Positions 21,801-33,173 of a stretch of DNA of 64,000 bases are shown here, piece after piece. Position 1 is the first letter of the stretch, and the number at the start of each line of letters is the position of its first letter. Source of the stretch: Trichostrongylus colubriformis (taxonomy: Eukaryota > Nematoda > Chromadorea > Rhabditida > Trichostrongylidae); assembly GCA_963978905.1 (NCBI GenBank), contig OZ022260.1:47885551-47949550 (forward strand), written 5' to 3'. Both the position numbers and the translations under genes were made by a program. The notes under the pieces are model-generated. The model saw nothing but the letters and a program-made list of their open reading frames with translations. It did no database searches and was not told the DNA's origin.

Positions 21801-24800
21801 AAGCGAGGATTGCCTTGGATAAAGGCCACTACGGAATGAAGGACGTGAAGGAGCGTATTCTTGAATTTATTGCTGTCAATATACTGAAGTAAGTACCGTT
21901 TTTGTTTTGAATGAATTTCTTTGGCAACAAGCGTTTATAGGAAGCACGTTGGAGGTAAAATTCTCTGCTTGCATGGGCCACCAGGAACAGGGAAAACGAG
22001 TATCGCGAGGTCCATAGCTGAAGCACTAAACAGACAGGTATGAGTATGGCTACGAATTCGTTGGTTGTATTTCTGCTTCCTACAACGTTCCAGATTACTG
22101 GGATGAAATGGCATTCCACTTTCAGTATTTCCGTTTCTCAGTTGGAGGTATGACCGATGTTGCTGAAATAAAAGGGCACAGACGAACGTACGTTGGGGCG
22201 ATGCCTGGCAAGATGATTCAGTGTTTGAAAAAGGTCAGCGATATTTTTGAGCTCAATTTGAGTAATTTTTGTTAATCTGTGCTGAACGTTTTGCTTGATT
22301 CAGGTACGAACCGAGAATCCACTGGTGCTCATTGATGAAGTAGACAAGATTGGTGGCGCCGGTTATCACGGAGATCCCGCAAGCGCCCTTCTCGAATTAC
22401 TAGATCCCGAACAAAACGCCAATTTCAATGATCATTTCCTCGATGTTCCCGTGGATTTATCTCGGTAATTTACTTGGATTGTTTTTCCACCTAGTTTGCG
22501 GGGAGTTCTGCAAGGACGGATGTAGAGATTTACGCTTGATCTTTGCTGATAAGAGTACCTTCAAAACTACATCCACATGAACACTTAGAAGAAGAGAATG
22601 CCTGGTTTTCACTCGGCTTGCTCTTTCTTATATTGTGCGATATTTATGTTTGTCTTCCATATTTCAGCGTGCTCTTCATTTGCACTGCAAATGTGACCGA
22701 CCAAATTCCCGGTCCACTAAAGGATCGCATGGAACTGATAGATGTGAGTGGTTATCTGGCCGAGGAAAAGGTTGTCATAGCGCAACGATATCTAATTCCT
22801 CAGGCTCGGAAGGAAACGTGAGTCGGCTTTGGAAATACGTGATCTGAAATCAGACCCTTTGCTTTGTACAGGGTTGGTGCATGAGTCGCATGCGATTTTT
22901 CTTCAAAAACTTAGCTACTCTGGATTTCAGATATATAGGCAGTATAATACTTGTTGCTTTTACGCACTCATCTCCAGTAACTGCTCAGCTGGTTAATGCC
23001 GTCTGCCCAAAGGTTCCTAAGCTACGATTCCCATGAATACACTATTTGGATGCAGCTGGGAAATCAAACTCTCTGCTCCTTATGTAACACTCAGTGTCAG
23101 AGCCTTAATTAAGTAGTACTTGAACACTTTGAGTTAAGAAAGTACGCAGGATAGAGCGGAATTTCGCAGCTCTGCTCTTTGTTATTTTCCTGCATGATAT
23201 TTGCAACATGGTGAACCACGTGTACCAGTGTTTAAGTACGTAGCTTCGTTGCTACACATGTCTGTTGTTCTTCTTGAAATGTAAAAGTACTGTTACCCGG
23301 TTTCTGTAGTTGATTAGCACTCACAAAACAGTGTTATTACAGTGGCTAGCAGTCATTACAGTGGCCTCGGTTGGTACAGCATTAATTGCGACATACCTTA
23401 GGAAATGTGGAGCAGGTAGCTCTGCCATTAAGCTATTGCGAGGCGATTCTTTATTACTGTGTCAGTGGTACCCTTCTTATGGTTAGCATAGTGTACTCTC
23501 CGTCCCCAGTTATAAGGTCTCGCAGATCTTCTGTCGATTAAGGATAGCAAACTAAAGTTGTTTTGCTACTGATTTCATGATTAGATTTCGAGACTGATCT
23601 ACTCATGTCAATAATAAAGGCCATAGAACAGAGGCAGTTGTTCTTGTAATTAACCTTGTAATTATTAGGTTGATTCATAATAAATCGGACAAATGGTAGT
23701 GATGATTTCTAGAGATCATAACTCAGTAACGAATTAACGAAAATGGACGCGCGAGGTACCGTTGGAATGAGTATGAAAAGCTCTTCAAAGTACCGCAAAA
23801 TAATCACTCCAAAGTAAATTCATTCCGCCACAATGCTACACGATTTCAAGCGGTCCAGAGACCACATCCGCAACGTCATACTATTTATATCGCTATCTGG
23901 CCAGGAAGCCGCGGATATCGGCAGACGTCTGATAGAAGTTCACAAGGAGCATGCCCCCGGCAGAAGTACACTGTAGTTGTAGCATTCGAAGTTTGCGTCA
24001 GGCGACTATTCCATCGAAGACGAAAACCGCGGTTGGTGGAGCGTACACGGCGTAGAGTACTGGGAGCTGCTCGATGAAGGTACCACAGTATCCACCGACG
24101 TCTACGTTCGTCAATTACGAGAATTGAAGGCCAATGTCCAAAGTTCGCTACGGCGGCGGTCACATGTCTACTTCCAGCACGACAACGTGTCTACTTCCAC
24201 AGACCGCACTTCGCAAGATCGACCAAGGCCGAGCTGCTGTCGTACAGTTGGACCGTACTTCTATACCCACCGTACTCCCCAGACCTGGCCCCTTCAGATT
24301 TCCACCTTTTCTCCCACAGCCAACGCCACCTGGACGGCCAAGACTTCAAAACTCGCGACGAGGTCAGGGCGGCACTCGGCAACTTCTTCGAGCTCCAGCT
24401 TCCGGCCTTCTGGAGCAAGGGCATCCATGATCTGCCTATACCGTGGCAGAAGGTCATCGATAAAGATGGAGTATATTTCAAGTGAATCCCTGTTGTCGTA
24501 AAAAAGTTGTACGACAATGATTAAAATTGGTCAATTTGTCCGATTTATTATGAATCAACCTAATAAATTGAATGAACATCATATAAGTGGTTAAGTTGTG
24601 ATATCTACCGTCAAACACAGATTCCAACTGAAAGCAAATGAATCTATAAAAAAGGTGGAAGCTAATTACTGTAACAGTACGTATTATAAGGTTTTATTCT
24701 GATGGGGTGTCAGTTCAGTCTCTTACATGATGAATTGCCCACCATGCAACGCTGGTAACACTCTCCGAACACTTGTAGGAACACTTGCACGTTACTCGAG

Positions 24801-27800
24801 TCACTGAGTGGGTGAGGTACCCAAATTGCTCACATTTTCTGGGAGTCGTGTGTATCTGGTAGTTTGTCAGTTGTGGTATAGGGTCAGTGAATGTTACTTC
24901 TACTTAGCGCATGGTGACCTTCTGGATCGGTTGCAAGTTCCCAAGGATAACATCCTGCTCAGTGGGCGTCCAATCAGCTGTGGGTGGGTGGGCAAGAAGA
25001 TCGTATCTCCTGATCCAAAATCGATGGAGCAGCGAGACCTTGTAAAATAATGTATGGCTTTAACATTGAGCTAGCAGGATACCGGCGGCTATTTCCTCGG
25101 CTACGAATGTTGAGTACGTCCAAAGATGAGTTTTGGAGTATGAGCCGGTTTTTGCTCAATGTAGCGATCTATACCCTATACATTCTCAGACAATCTTGGG
25201 AGTACGCTCTAAATTACTATGGTAATAGATATTGATGAGGTTCGAACAAAGTGAAGCCTCGAGAAATTCTGAAAATGTCGCGAGACTTATGCACCAACAA
25301 AATATAAGTGCCCCAATGCATGTTTATAATTAGAATAGCAATACCTTTCATTTTCATTCTTCAAATCTTAACCAGTTCACCAATAAATGCCATAAATCTG
25401 TGAGAAAGTAAGGAAACTTTTTTAGGTCGCTGACAGAAGAACAATTTGTGATCGAAGATAGCGCAGTAGAAGAGATTATCAAGCATTACTGTCGCGAATC
25501 AGGAGTTCGTAACTTGCAGAAACACATTGATAGGGTGGGATTAGGCTTGCTCCTCTTATCGTTAACTTGACAGTAATTACCAGCTTTAAAGGTGTTTCGC
25601 AAGGCAGCTCTCCAAATTGCGGATCGTCAAGCAGCTGATCGTTCAGCTGCTGGTTCAGAAGCGCCCAGTGATGCTGACACACCTGCCTCACCTGGGTCTG
25701 AGACTGAATCTGAGCCGTCTACTGTCTCAGAGTCGCCTTCCGAGTCATCTCAACCTGCCATTGTCGTAAACAGGGAAAATTTAGAAAAATATGTTGGAAG
25801 GCCAAAGTTCACGTCCGATCGAATGTATGATCAAACACCACCCGGTGTAAGTTTCGTAGTTAACTGATTCCTCTTTTTTTGGGGAAAAAAGTTACAATAT
25901 AGGTGAATACTTTATTTCAAATAGTATTTTATCCGAGTGCATCATAGGAGAGACCGAGCAGCATAGTATCATGTGACTCGGCTTTTTTGCTGCTCTAGGT
26001 GTAATACATATCGCTGCACATTGGTGTCGTGAAAGCCCTTATATTAAACGCTGTTTTTCAGGTTATCATGGGTCTAGCTTGGACAGCCATGGGCGGATCT
26101 GCCCTTTATATAGAAGCAGTACTGAAACGGCCTGTTGATTATGCAAGTGATAAAGATGGCAGCTTGGAAGTTACAGGAAATCTTGGGGATGTCATGAAGG
26201 TCTGTATATAATATAAAAAGACATTCCATGCGTTTGTATGGTGCCCTATTACTTAGTGGCATATTTTTTAAGGAAAGTGTGAAGGCTGCACTAACGGTCG
26301 CCAAAGGGATTATTGCAAAGGATGAGCCAGACAATAGATTCTTAGACAAGGCTCATATTCACATTCACGTGCCGGAGGTATGTCCCTTCTTATCTACTTC
26401 TTGTTTTTCTGAAAACTTATTTCAATTCATAATTACAGGGAGCCACACCAAAAGACGGACCTTCTGCTGGAGTTACTGTGGTCTCTGCACTACTTTCACT
26501 TGCATTGAATAAACCAGTTAAACAGGAAATGGCAATGACTGGGGAAATATCGCTGACTGGAAAGGTGCTGCCTGTGGGAGGTATCAAAGAGAAAGTGATT
26601 GCGGTGAGTTTTCAAACACATATTGAACCATGAAATGAGTTTTGGAAAGATAAATTCGAAACAAAAGAATGTAATATTGCGAAGTGATGTAGAAAGTAGA
26701 TCCGAAGAAGATTGTGGGTACACTTTCCCCTTTGAAACGGCGATATAACTGAAAGGGAAATCACCCATTCTGTCGACGGATTAGCGGCCAGATGACACCA
26801 TTAGATAAGGCGCGGCTTGGTTGGACTGGCCTTCAACTCCGTCAAAGTCCGCCAGGATAGCAATGTTTTGGTGATAGTGGGGAGTCGACGAATGCCTAGG
26901 GAACTGGAAATTGCGTAGGCGTGGAAATCATTCTTATACAGTGCTCTGCATAATGATACAGCCACCCAAAATTTTTCAAAAGCTTTTATTGCAAAGTGTT
27001 TCTGAAAACTCCAATCAAAAAAGTATAGTAAGTGTGAATATGCATTCACAAACTAACACCAAATTTCAGATAATCTAATACAGAATAAGTTTCTTTTTTT
27101 TTGAATTCGCTCTGACCGTTCTAGAAAATGTTACAGGCATTGCATACCTCCCTGTCGCTTTTCATTTGTATTTGTTGAAATTGATCGACGAGTTCATCAG
27201 GGACTCTGAAGAATGTGGAACTGAAAGGAGTTCTGGACGCACTGCTCCACTTTCCGACAGATATGAGCATATTGAGAGAAACATCTAATTTCACGAAGTC
27301 GTGCTCGGAAATCAGTCGTTCTTTGAGGCTGCACTTCTCAGAAGCAACTGTTTTACGAGTTCTGAATAAGTGCAACTTCATTTCTCGATAAAAGCTGGAA
27401 CGCACCATCAATGACGAGAGGGAACCGTGAAAAAAGAGTAGATTCTGCCAACAGATGCAGCCGAGTCGACTGGAGTAAGGTGCCTATTAGGACATGGAGC
27501 CTGTGTTTCTCTCTCATTGAAAAAATTAGATTGCGACGGACCAGACGGCGATCGATTCTACTGGTGATCTCAGGAAGAAAAAGCTTGTATTTTCTCGAAG
27601 GAATTTGAAGGGAGGAGGTCTCATGGTATGGACCGCTATTTCATCGAAAATACGTCCGAAGTTAAAATGTGCCCGGAAAGATGGCCTCTTACGGATATCA
27701 GGTGGTCAGGCGCAGTGCTCTCCTTCCTTTTTGGCGTGAAGATCATGACGAGGATTTTGAGTTCGTGGAACATGATGCTGCAGTTCATCTAAGCAAGAGT

Positions 27801-28701
27801 ACTGAAGCATGGTTTACCTGGCACCATTAGATCCTTGCCTTGGCTGGCAAGTAGCCCTGACTTTTTAGATGGAGAATGCATGGGGCTATGGTGCAGAAGA
27901 TTCATGCTCGAAGGAGTTGAAACTTGAACAGGCGTGCTTCGAATTAGGTGTACCGGAAATCATTAAAAATCTTAATATGGGTTTGGAAAGCTATATTTTC
28001 GAGGTGATCAGGAAGAATGGAGGACCAGTATATCATTGAAGTAGGATTTTCCCGTTTTTGTTGCATTTTAGTCGTAAATATATGAATTTCTTAAGTGACT
28101 GTATCATTTTGGCGAATGGCAAAAGCGGCATTCCTTCAAAAACATAGAGGATCTTATTTTGCTGTTTTTCAGCTGAAATTTTGAGTTGATGAGTGAATGC
28201 ACGTTCACGTTTACTACATGTTGTAATTGGAGAGTTTTGGTAGCATACTGCAATAAGTGTTTCTGGACAGTTTTCAAGTACTATATAATTATGCAGAGCC
28301 AGTTGTGTGGTATTTGATAATACTTCTTATTAGGGCTAATGTTCCATCGACATACTTTTCTATTCGAGGATTTAACACGGTTGCCTTTGGTATCGGAAAC
28401 TTTTTGAACGGTCGCTAACTTTTTATGTATCTTTGCTTGTTATCGTTTCGAAAAAGATCCCCTCGTATTTTTTCAAACAAGGAGAGATTATCATGGGTTT
28501 CAGTGAAACTTCAGAGGTATCTAAAAATGATAGCGATTCCCACACAAACTATTACAGGCACGAAGAGTTGGTGCTAAAAGAGTGTTTTTGCCTGCCGAGA
28601 ATCGACGAGATTATGACGATTTGCCCGACTTCATGAGGAAAGACCTGGACGTTCGATTTGTCGGCGACTACTCCGATCTCTACCAAGACCTCTTTCAATG
28701 A
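18853..28701 (+). CDS. lonp-1: Mitochondrial Lon protease (AAA+ serine protease)
   Basis: Twenty-three exons in phase, 952 codons: 18853-19007, 19066-19153, 19211-19312, 19695-19786, 19854-19914, 20013-20071, 20376-20463, 20523-20671, 20920-21082, 21134-21268, 21370-21480, 21544-21611, 21733-21888, 21941-22037, 22126-22233, 22304-22464, 22668-22817, 25426-25534, 25592-25846, 26062-26199, 26273-26377, 26439-26603, 28558-28701 (TGA). A basic presequence ([20 protein letters not shown]) fits import into the matrix. Then come the LAN substrate domain ([20 protein letters not shown]), Walker [10 protein letters not shown], Walker [10 protein letters not shown], sensor FICTANVTD, and the protease domain with catalytic Ser in PKDGPSAG and Lys in GGIKEKV. 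The C-terminus is [15 protein letters not shown]. It degrades oxidised and misfolded matrix proteins. Introns 17 (2.6 kb) and 22 (1.95 kb) carry transposon remnants; the rest are short. A Ser/Glu-rich insert lies in exon 19. Intron 2 uses a GTACGC donor to skip an in-frame TAG at 19172-19174. Confidence 0.95.
23668..24560 (+). mobile_element. Mariner element, 893 bp, internally deleted, in lonp-1 intron 17
   Basis: Perfect inverted ends of 27 bp start GGTTGATTCATAATAAATCG and are flanked by TA. The plus strand encodes an N-terminal HTH block ([24 protein letters not shown]), a break, then YFQHDN and [17 protein letters not shown], the second and third catalytic aspartate regions of a DD34D mariner transposase, ending IDKDGVYFK. 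Stops, frameshifts and a missing middle make it non-autonomous. It resembles mariner lineages known from hookworms, such as bandit (recollection, not checked). Confidence 0.88.
24808..25160 (-). repeat. Inverted relative of the 3.43-3.65 kb repeat
   Basis: On the minus strand, TCGCTGCTCCATCGATTTTG then GATCAGGAGATACGATC, preceded by a CGAGGAAATAGCCGCCGGTA block, parallels the repeat at 3480-3600. It lies in lonp-1 intron 17, downstream of the mariner copy. Confidence 0.5.
27120..28060 (+). pseudogene. Decayed Tc1-like transposase in lonp-1 intron 22
   Basis: Plus-strand pieces in shifting frames match the order of a Tc1-family transposase. There is an HTH segment ([20 protein letters not shown], about 27295-27380), [20 protein letters not shown] (about 27570-27630), a remnant of the catalytic [12 protein letters not shown] block (about 27765-27800), and MENAWGY before [14 protein letters not shown] (about 27870-28010). 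Several stops and frameshifts are present. No terminal inverted repeats were found, so its limits are approximate. Same orientation as lonp-1. Confidence 0.7.
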
Positions 28702-28901
28702 ATGCTTCGAGTAGATACTGTTTGGAGGCAGTGTACAGAAATGAAAGTGAAGGAGGTCGTCAGAGCGCAACTTCTACCTCAGTCATCTCGCTTGAAACAG
28801 ATACCATATTGTTCTTGACTGTTCTCAGACTCTGAACCCAAATGTGGCAGATTTATTGTTGTACGTTGTTATTGTTGTAGATAGCTTTGTTAGTAATATC
28901 A

Positions 28902-28907
28902 AATAAA
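28902..28907 (+). terminator. lonp-1 polyadenylation signal
   Basis: AATAAA lies 200 bp after the lonp-1 stop and about 130 bp before the ttc-1 ATG, the spacing expected inside a nematode operon. Confidence 0.6.
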
Positions 28908-29030
28908 AAAAGAGAATTTTACACGGCATTTTACTCAGTGGTTTTTCTCCATGGAATACTTCAACAACCTGAGCATCTCTGTTGTTAAAGGGTTGTAGTG
29001 ACTTCTCTAATGGAAAAAGCGTGACTGCTA

Positions 29031-29038
29031 AGTGTCAG
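29031..29038 (+). promoter_or_regulatory. Trans-splice-type acceptor of ttc-1
   Basis: AGTGTCAG ends one base before the ATG at 29040, with no upstream exon seen. This fits splice-leader addition to a downstream operon gene (inference). Confidence 0.5.
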
Positions 29039-29039
29039 A

Positions 29040-30851
29040 ATGGTAGTCATCGAAGAAGAATGGGAGCAGTCTGAACCCAGCAAAACAGCTGAACATCTGA
29101 AACAAGAAGGAAATGCAAAGTTCGGTGAGGGTGAATGGAAAGCAGCCGAGGATAAGTACAAGGTTGTGTCTTATCACAAGTGATCAGTTTCCTACGCGTT
29201 AAATATCTTGTATCAGGAAGCTTTGGCGATCTGCCCTTCAGAAGAAGTGTCCCTTTGTTCAGTCCTACACTCCAATCTATCGGCTGCATATATCAAGCAA
29301 GCTTTATGGGAAGAAGCGGCAGACGCGGCGACAAAAGCAATAGAGGTTCAGTACTTCTTTTATTTCAACTCAGATGATATTCAGACTGAACATTTGCTTA
29401 TTTAGACCAGTGCAACGAACGATAAGGCTTTGGAGCGGCGAGCCTTTGCATATTCGAACATTTCTGAGAAGTATCAGAATGCTTTGGAAGACTATGAACT
29501 ACTTAAGGTTAGCATTGCTACACACTCTCTAAAATGACACCTATTTTATACGGATGTACGCGAGTGCCGAAGGTTCAATGTGATTCAGACCTACCAAATT
29601 TCATGTCCTTTTGGCACCTCTGTAATTAGCAACGCCACAAAAAAAAAATTCGGAGAGAAATTGTCCCGAAAAGGTGCACCACGACCAGGTACCTTTTGCA
29701 GTTGAACCGAAGCGTAAACATTGTATAGCCGTGGTCAGATCAAAATTGCGAAATGGCTCACTTGCTCCAACTTAACTTCACTCAAGCCTGCGACTTTCCT
29801 CCCTTGGATGAAATTCAAGCGTAAGTTAGTACTGGCAACACGGCTGATGATGGGACTCGCCCTCCTGAGACATGGTTTCTATTTAGCCGTTCTCCGTTGA
29901 AAGACTAGCTTCTGGGCCATAAGCACATCAAATTCGATTCTTTAGTGTGTATTTGGGGCTATACGAATGTAGCTTTTGAGGGCGGTTCGCGATTATATGC
30001 AGCGCTGATTCGAAACATATTTGAGAGACAGTAGACATGATCTTCTCAACGATAACGAAGCAGGGTAGGAATCTCAGCAAAAATCCTTTCGCCAATGTTT
30101 TGACTTAGTCTTATTTGGCTGTCATTTCCCAACAATTCGCCGAACATATATTATCGATAATGTTCTATTTCCAAGCGTCTGGTTCCCACTGAAGTCCAAA
30201 CCGTACTCATGCTCCCAGTGCACATTACTTATCCATTGCACGTACTAGTTTCCATACTTTCTTGAACTCCAGTACTTTCTACAAATTATCTGCATTTACA
30301 TAGCCACCATATGATGAAAACCATTGAAAGATGAGAGGGCATTAAGGTTGCTTTCATATTCCGCAGCGCTGCCGGCACCACAGCTTACGCTTCTTCTGAC
30401 GGCAATAGGTGAACCTGTCACCCGCTGTAATACCGGCAAAGAAGAGCATGAAAATAATCGGCTGTACCAAATGTTACCTGGATAAGCACAGAGCACCGAA
30501 ATCATAGCGGCTGAACGTTTGGCCCATGACGGGCATCGTATAGCCTCACATAACTATTTTTCGTTCCCAGTGTATCATTTCAGGAAAGGTTTCCCCAGCG
30601 AACCCAATATCTACGAAAAATCGAAGAGTTGCGGCAAAAAATTGCCGAACGAGACGAGAAAATGAAAGCTGAGATGATAGCAAAGTTGAAAGAGCTTGGT
30701 GAGTCTAGATGTTCTGGCACGTCCGCACCTATCTAAAATCATTTCAGGTAATGTATGTTTGCGACCGTTCGGACTCTCCACTGACAGTTTCGAAATGGTT
30801 CCAAACGGCGAAGGAGGATACAGTATATCCATGAAAAATAGCTCAAAATGA
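29040..30851 (+). CDS. ttc-1: Tetratricopeptide repeat protein 1 (TTC1) orthologue
   Basis: Five exons in phase: 29040-29162, 29217-29345, 29406-29507, 30584-30698, 30748-30851 (TGA), 190 aa. TPR helices are visible: HLKQEGNAKFGEGEWKAAED, EEVSLCSVLHSNLSAAYIKQ, ALERRAFAYSNISEKYQNAL. Next come a charged helix (RKIEELRQKIAERDEKMKAE) and the family-specific C-terminus GNVCLRPFGLSTDSFEMVPN. TTC1 is a TPR adaptor reported to bind Hsp90/Hsp70 and G-alpha proteins. The human protein is 292 aa; the long acidic N-terminal extension is missing here. It lies 338 bp after lonp-1, and AATAAA follows at 30892-30897. Intron 3 is about 1.08 kb. Confidence 0.9.
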
Positions 30852-30891
30852 TCTAAAATCACAAGTGAATATATTCTACGAGTAATCAAAA

Positions 30892-30897
30892 AATAAA
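30892..30897 (+). terminator. ttc-1 polyadenylation signal, end of the cluster
   Basis: AATAAA 41 bp after the ttc-1 stop. The next gene downstream is on the opposite strand, so this probably ends the plus-strand operon. Confidence 0.55.
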
Positions 30898-31409
30898 ATT
30901 ATTTATATCTCGAATTTCAACCTCATTATCCTTGATACGAAGATACTTTGCTACTATTTATTCCTCAGCCAAATAACCTAACAAATTGAATCTACCAAAT
31001 GTATTTGCCGATAAACTCCGGTATCCATTTGTCGTAAAACTTTGGTGCTGCATACTCGGAGTGATGGCGCCAGAGGTGTTCCTTAAGGAACAAATTTTCT
31101 TCTGAGTGCGCAAAGACCTGCAAAGATCACTTAAGGAATGACGATTGAGTATTTACGAACAGCAAACAAATCACCTCATGTTGAGAAGGGTCCCACCACT
31201 TGTCTCCTAAAGTGAAGTATACTGGCTCACCATACCACGTTCCTTAAAATATATACTCACCACGTTCCTTAAAATATATACTGTATCAAAAGATTCTGAA
31301 GATAGTTTGGAACGATTTTAATCCCTCTGAAAGTTTTTCGAAGTGGGTATAGAGAAGCAGAAGAAGACGGAAAACCAAAGTAGCAAGTTTAACCCAGAAC
31401 GTACCGCGA

Positions 31410-31908
31410 GCAACACATGATGTTGCATCCAATACCGTTCCTGAGTGGAGAAGTGCAACACATGGTGTTGCACCAGAATCAAACCCAGTTTTTTCGTATT
31501 TTGAAATTGTGTCGTGGTCAAAGGCCGTCACTATATGTTTTCGAATATGGAGTAGAAACATATCTTTCTGGGACCTTTCCCTTCCAAAGTAGCTAGGATT
31601 TTGACACCACGCTTTTTGAACACCATGGCAAGTAATATCAAAACAATAGACAGGACAACTACTCACCTCTGTAGATGAGACTTCGACTGAGACTACTTTT
31701 CTATTGACTGCGGACCTAACTGCCTTGCTGTACAAAAGTTTGCCTAGGAGTAACATTGGAACGCAAACCAATTTTTGTGATACAATGATGGACAGAAATG
31801 TTGTTCTCCTTATCCAAAAACGTATCCTGGCATTCTAGCCAATGACGGTTTCATCTGACTCAAAGAAAGACGGTCCTGGGTGGCCAAGTGCAACACACGG
31901 TGTTGCAC
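31410..31908. repeat. Three copies of a TGCAACA-type palindrome
   Basis: GCAACACATGATGTTGC lies at 31410-31426. Two 21-bp copies, each a 9-bp inverted pair GTGCAACAC/GTGTTGCAC around a 3-bp spacer, lie at 31453-31473 and 31888-31908. The flanks do not align, so only the palindromes recur. Possible protein-binding dyads or ends of an eroded element. Confidence 0.5.
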
Positions 31909-32929
31909 GATTTGAAGACTAGATAAAAACGTATGGCCATACAGGCAGGAGCGGTGGAAATAGCTTCGGTGCGTTATATATTAAATACAACTCATAGCAG
32001 AGTGCAACAAGCAATTTGTATTCCAGGGCACAAGAACGTGGGTTAACAAAAATTAGCAGAGAAATAGTGTGACTGTCGTTCCATAAGCGAAGCCACAGTG
32101 ATTAGCGACATGAATCATGGGCATGACTTTATTGCGGACTGAATCGAAAACCAGAACTTGTTATTTTAGACCTCAGATTTAGAACACTGAGGTTGCGATC
32201 ATTCTTTTCCTACGCATGCCGTAGGCAGGGTGAGCCTAAGCCTTGAGTAGAAAGGGGAGGTACTTGCTGAGCAGGTGTGTGAGAGAACAGCGTCTATGGC
32301 TTTATGAGCACTTGCTGCAGGTGAGAAGACCAGACAATAAAAAAGACTGCGGAGATGAAAGCCCTCGTCCAGCGAGCACAAGAAGCCCTAAAGTGAAGGT
32401 GGTGAAACATTATCAGAAGTTACCCAACGGAAGTCAAGGCCACGCCAGAGGACGCCTTGACTAGAACAAGGAGGCGAGTACCGACAAGATGAGCAGACCC
32501 TGCGATGACGTGGGACTTAAGCACGGTTGTTCATACCATGTCCGAGTTAATCTAGAGATTTAAAATTCTTTTGTACAAAAAATAAAACTCAACATTAATA
32601 CAAAAACAAGGATTCTAATAATGGCCCCTAGCCTTTAAAGGATCCTTAACTCCATAGCGTTTCACAACAGAGCCTAATTGGACCCACTCACTTGTACACG
32701 AGCCGTGCGCTACAATGTTTTTAGATAAAAGTCGCTTCTTTGAATAGTTGCAATTTCCTTCGCCGGAGATGTGCACATGGTTTCGTAAATATAACATATT
32801 ACCTTTAGAGGAATCGGGAGGGGTCGGGGGATAGAAAAAAGTTGAGAAGAAGTGATTAAGAAGTGATCATTATGAACGAAAACCTGAAGTCAAAAGCGAT
32901 AATCAGTAGAGAAACCCGGAGTCAAAAGC

Positions 32930-33090
32930 ACGTCGTTGTGGTGGATGTCATTCGTTGTCTCTAAGACTGTATTTCATTCGTTCATGATGATATGAAAGAA
33001 GTGAAACAGCAAACAGCAGCAATCAAGTGGAACAATGAGCAGTAAAATAAGCGAAAGGGAAAGAAAAAAATTTGTGAATTAATCCATTGA
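32930..33090 (+). repeat. Dispersed AT-rich repeat, copy 2 of 3
   Basis: Shares GTATTTCATTCGTTCATGAT and the following GTGAAACA blocks with the minus strand of 58200-58340, and more weakly with 12590-12735. It lies at the 3' side of the NDUFA13 gene. Confidence 0.5.
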
Positions 33091-33173
33091 CTGATTAAAT
33101 TCCTACTCGACGTCTTAGCAAGGTTTAGTGTGTGCCATTGCAACTTAACGAAATGCAAGGGTTACGGTAGACC

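Larger units (their letters stand above)
17384..30897 (+). other. Candidate operon spcs-1 / lonp-1 / ttc-1
   Basis: Three same-strand genes separated by 199 bp (stop to ATG) and 338 bp (about 130 bp from AATAAA to ATG), with trans-splice-type acceptors at the first and third starts. The C. elegans orthologues sit together on cosmid C34B2 (recollection). The spacing of the second pair is typical of nematode operons; the first pair lacks a clear AATAAA. Coregulation is inferred. Confidence 0.55.
30898..33173. other. Convergent intergenic region between ttc-1 and NDUFA13
   Basis: No gene recognised. It holds a short direct duplication (CCACGTTCCTTAAAATATAT) near 31239-31281, three palindromic 17-21-mers (separate entry), and an AT-rich repeat at 32930-33090. 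The minus-strand open frame 31286-31771 spans two of the palindromes and resembles no family. Confidence 0.5.

Noticed and set aside
31286..31771. 161-codon minus open frame with a hydrophobic start
   Set aside because: Covers palindromic repeats, has no family resemblance or splice partners; probably chance.
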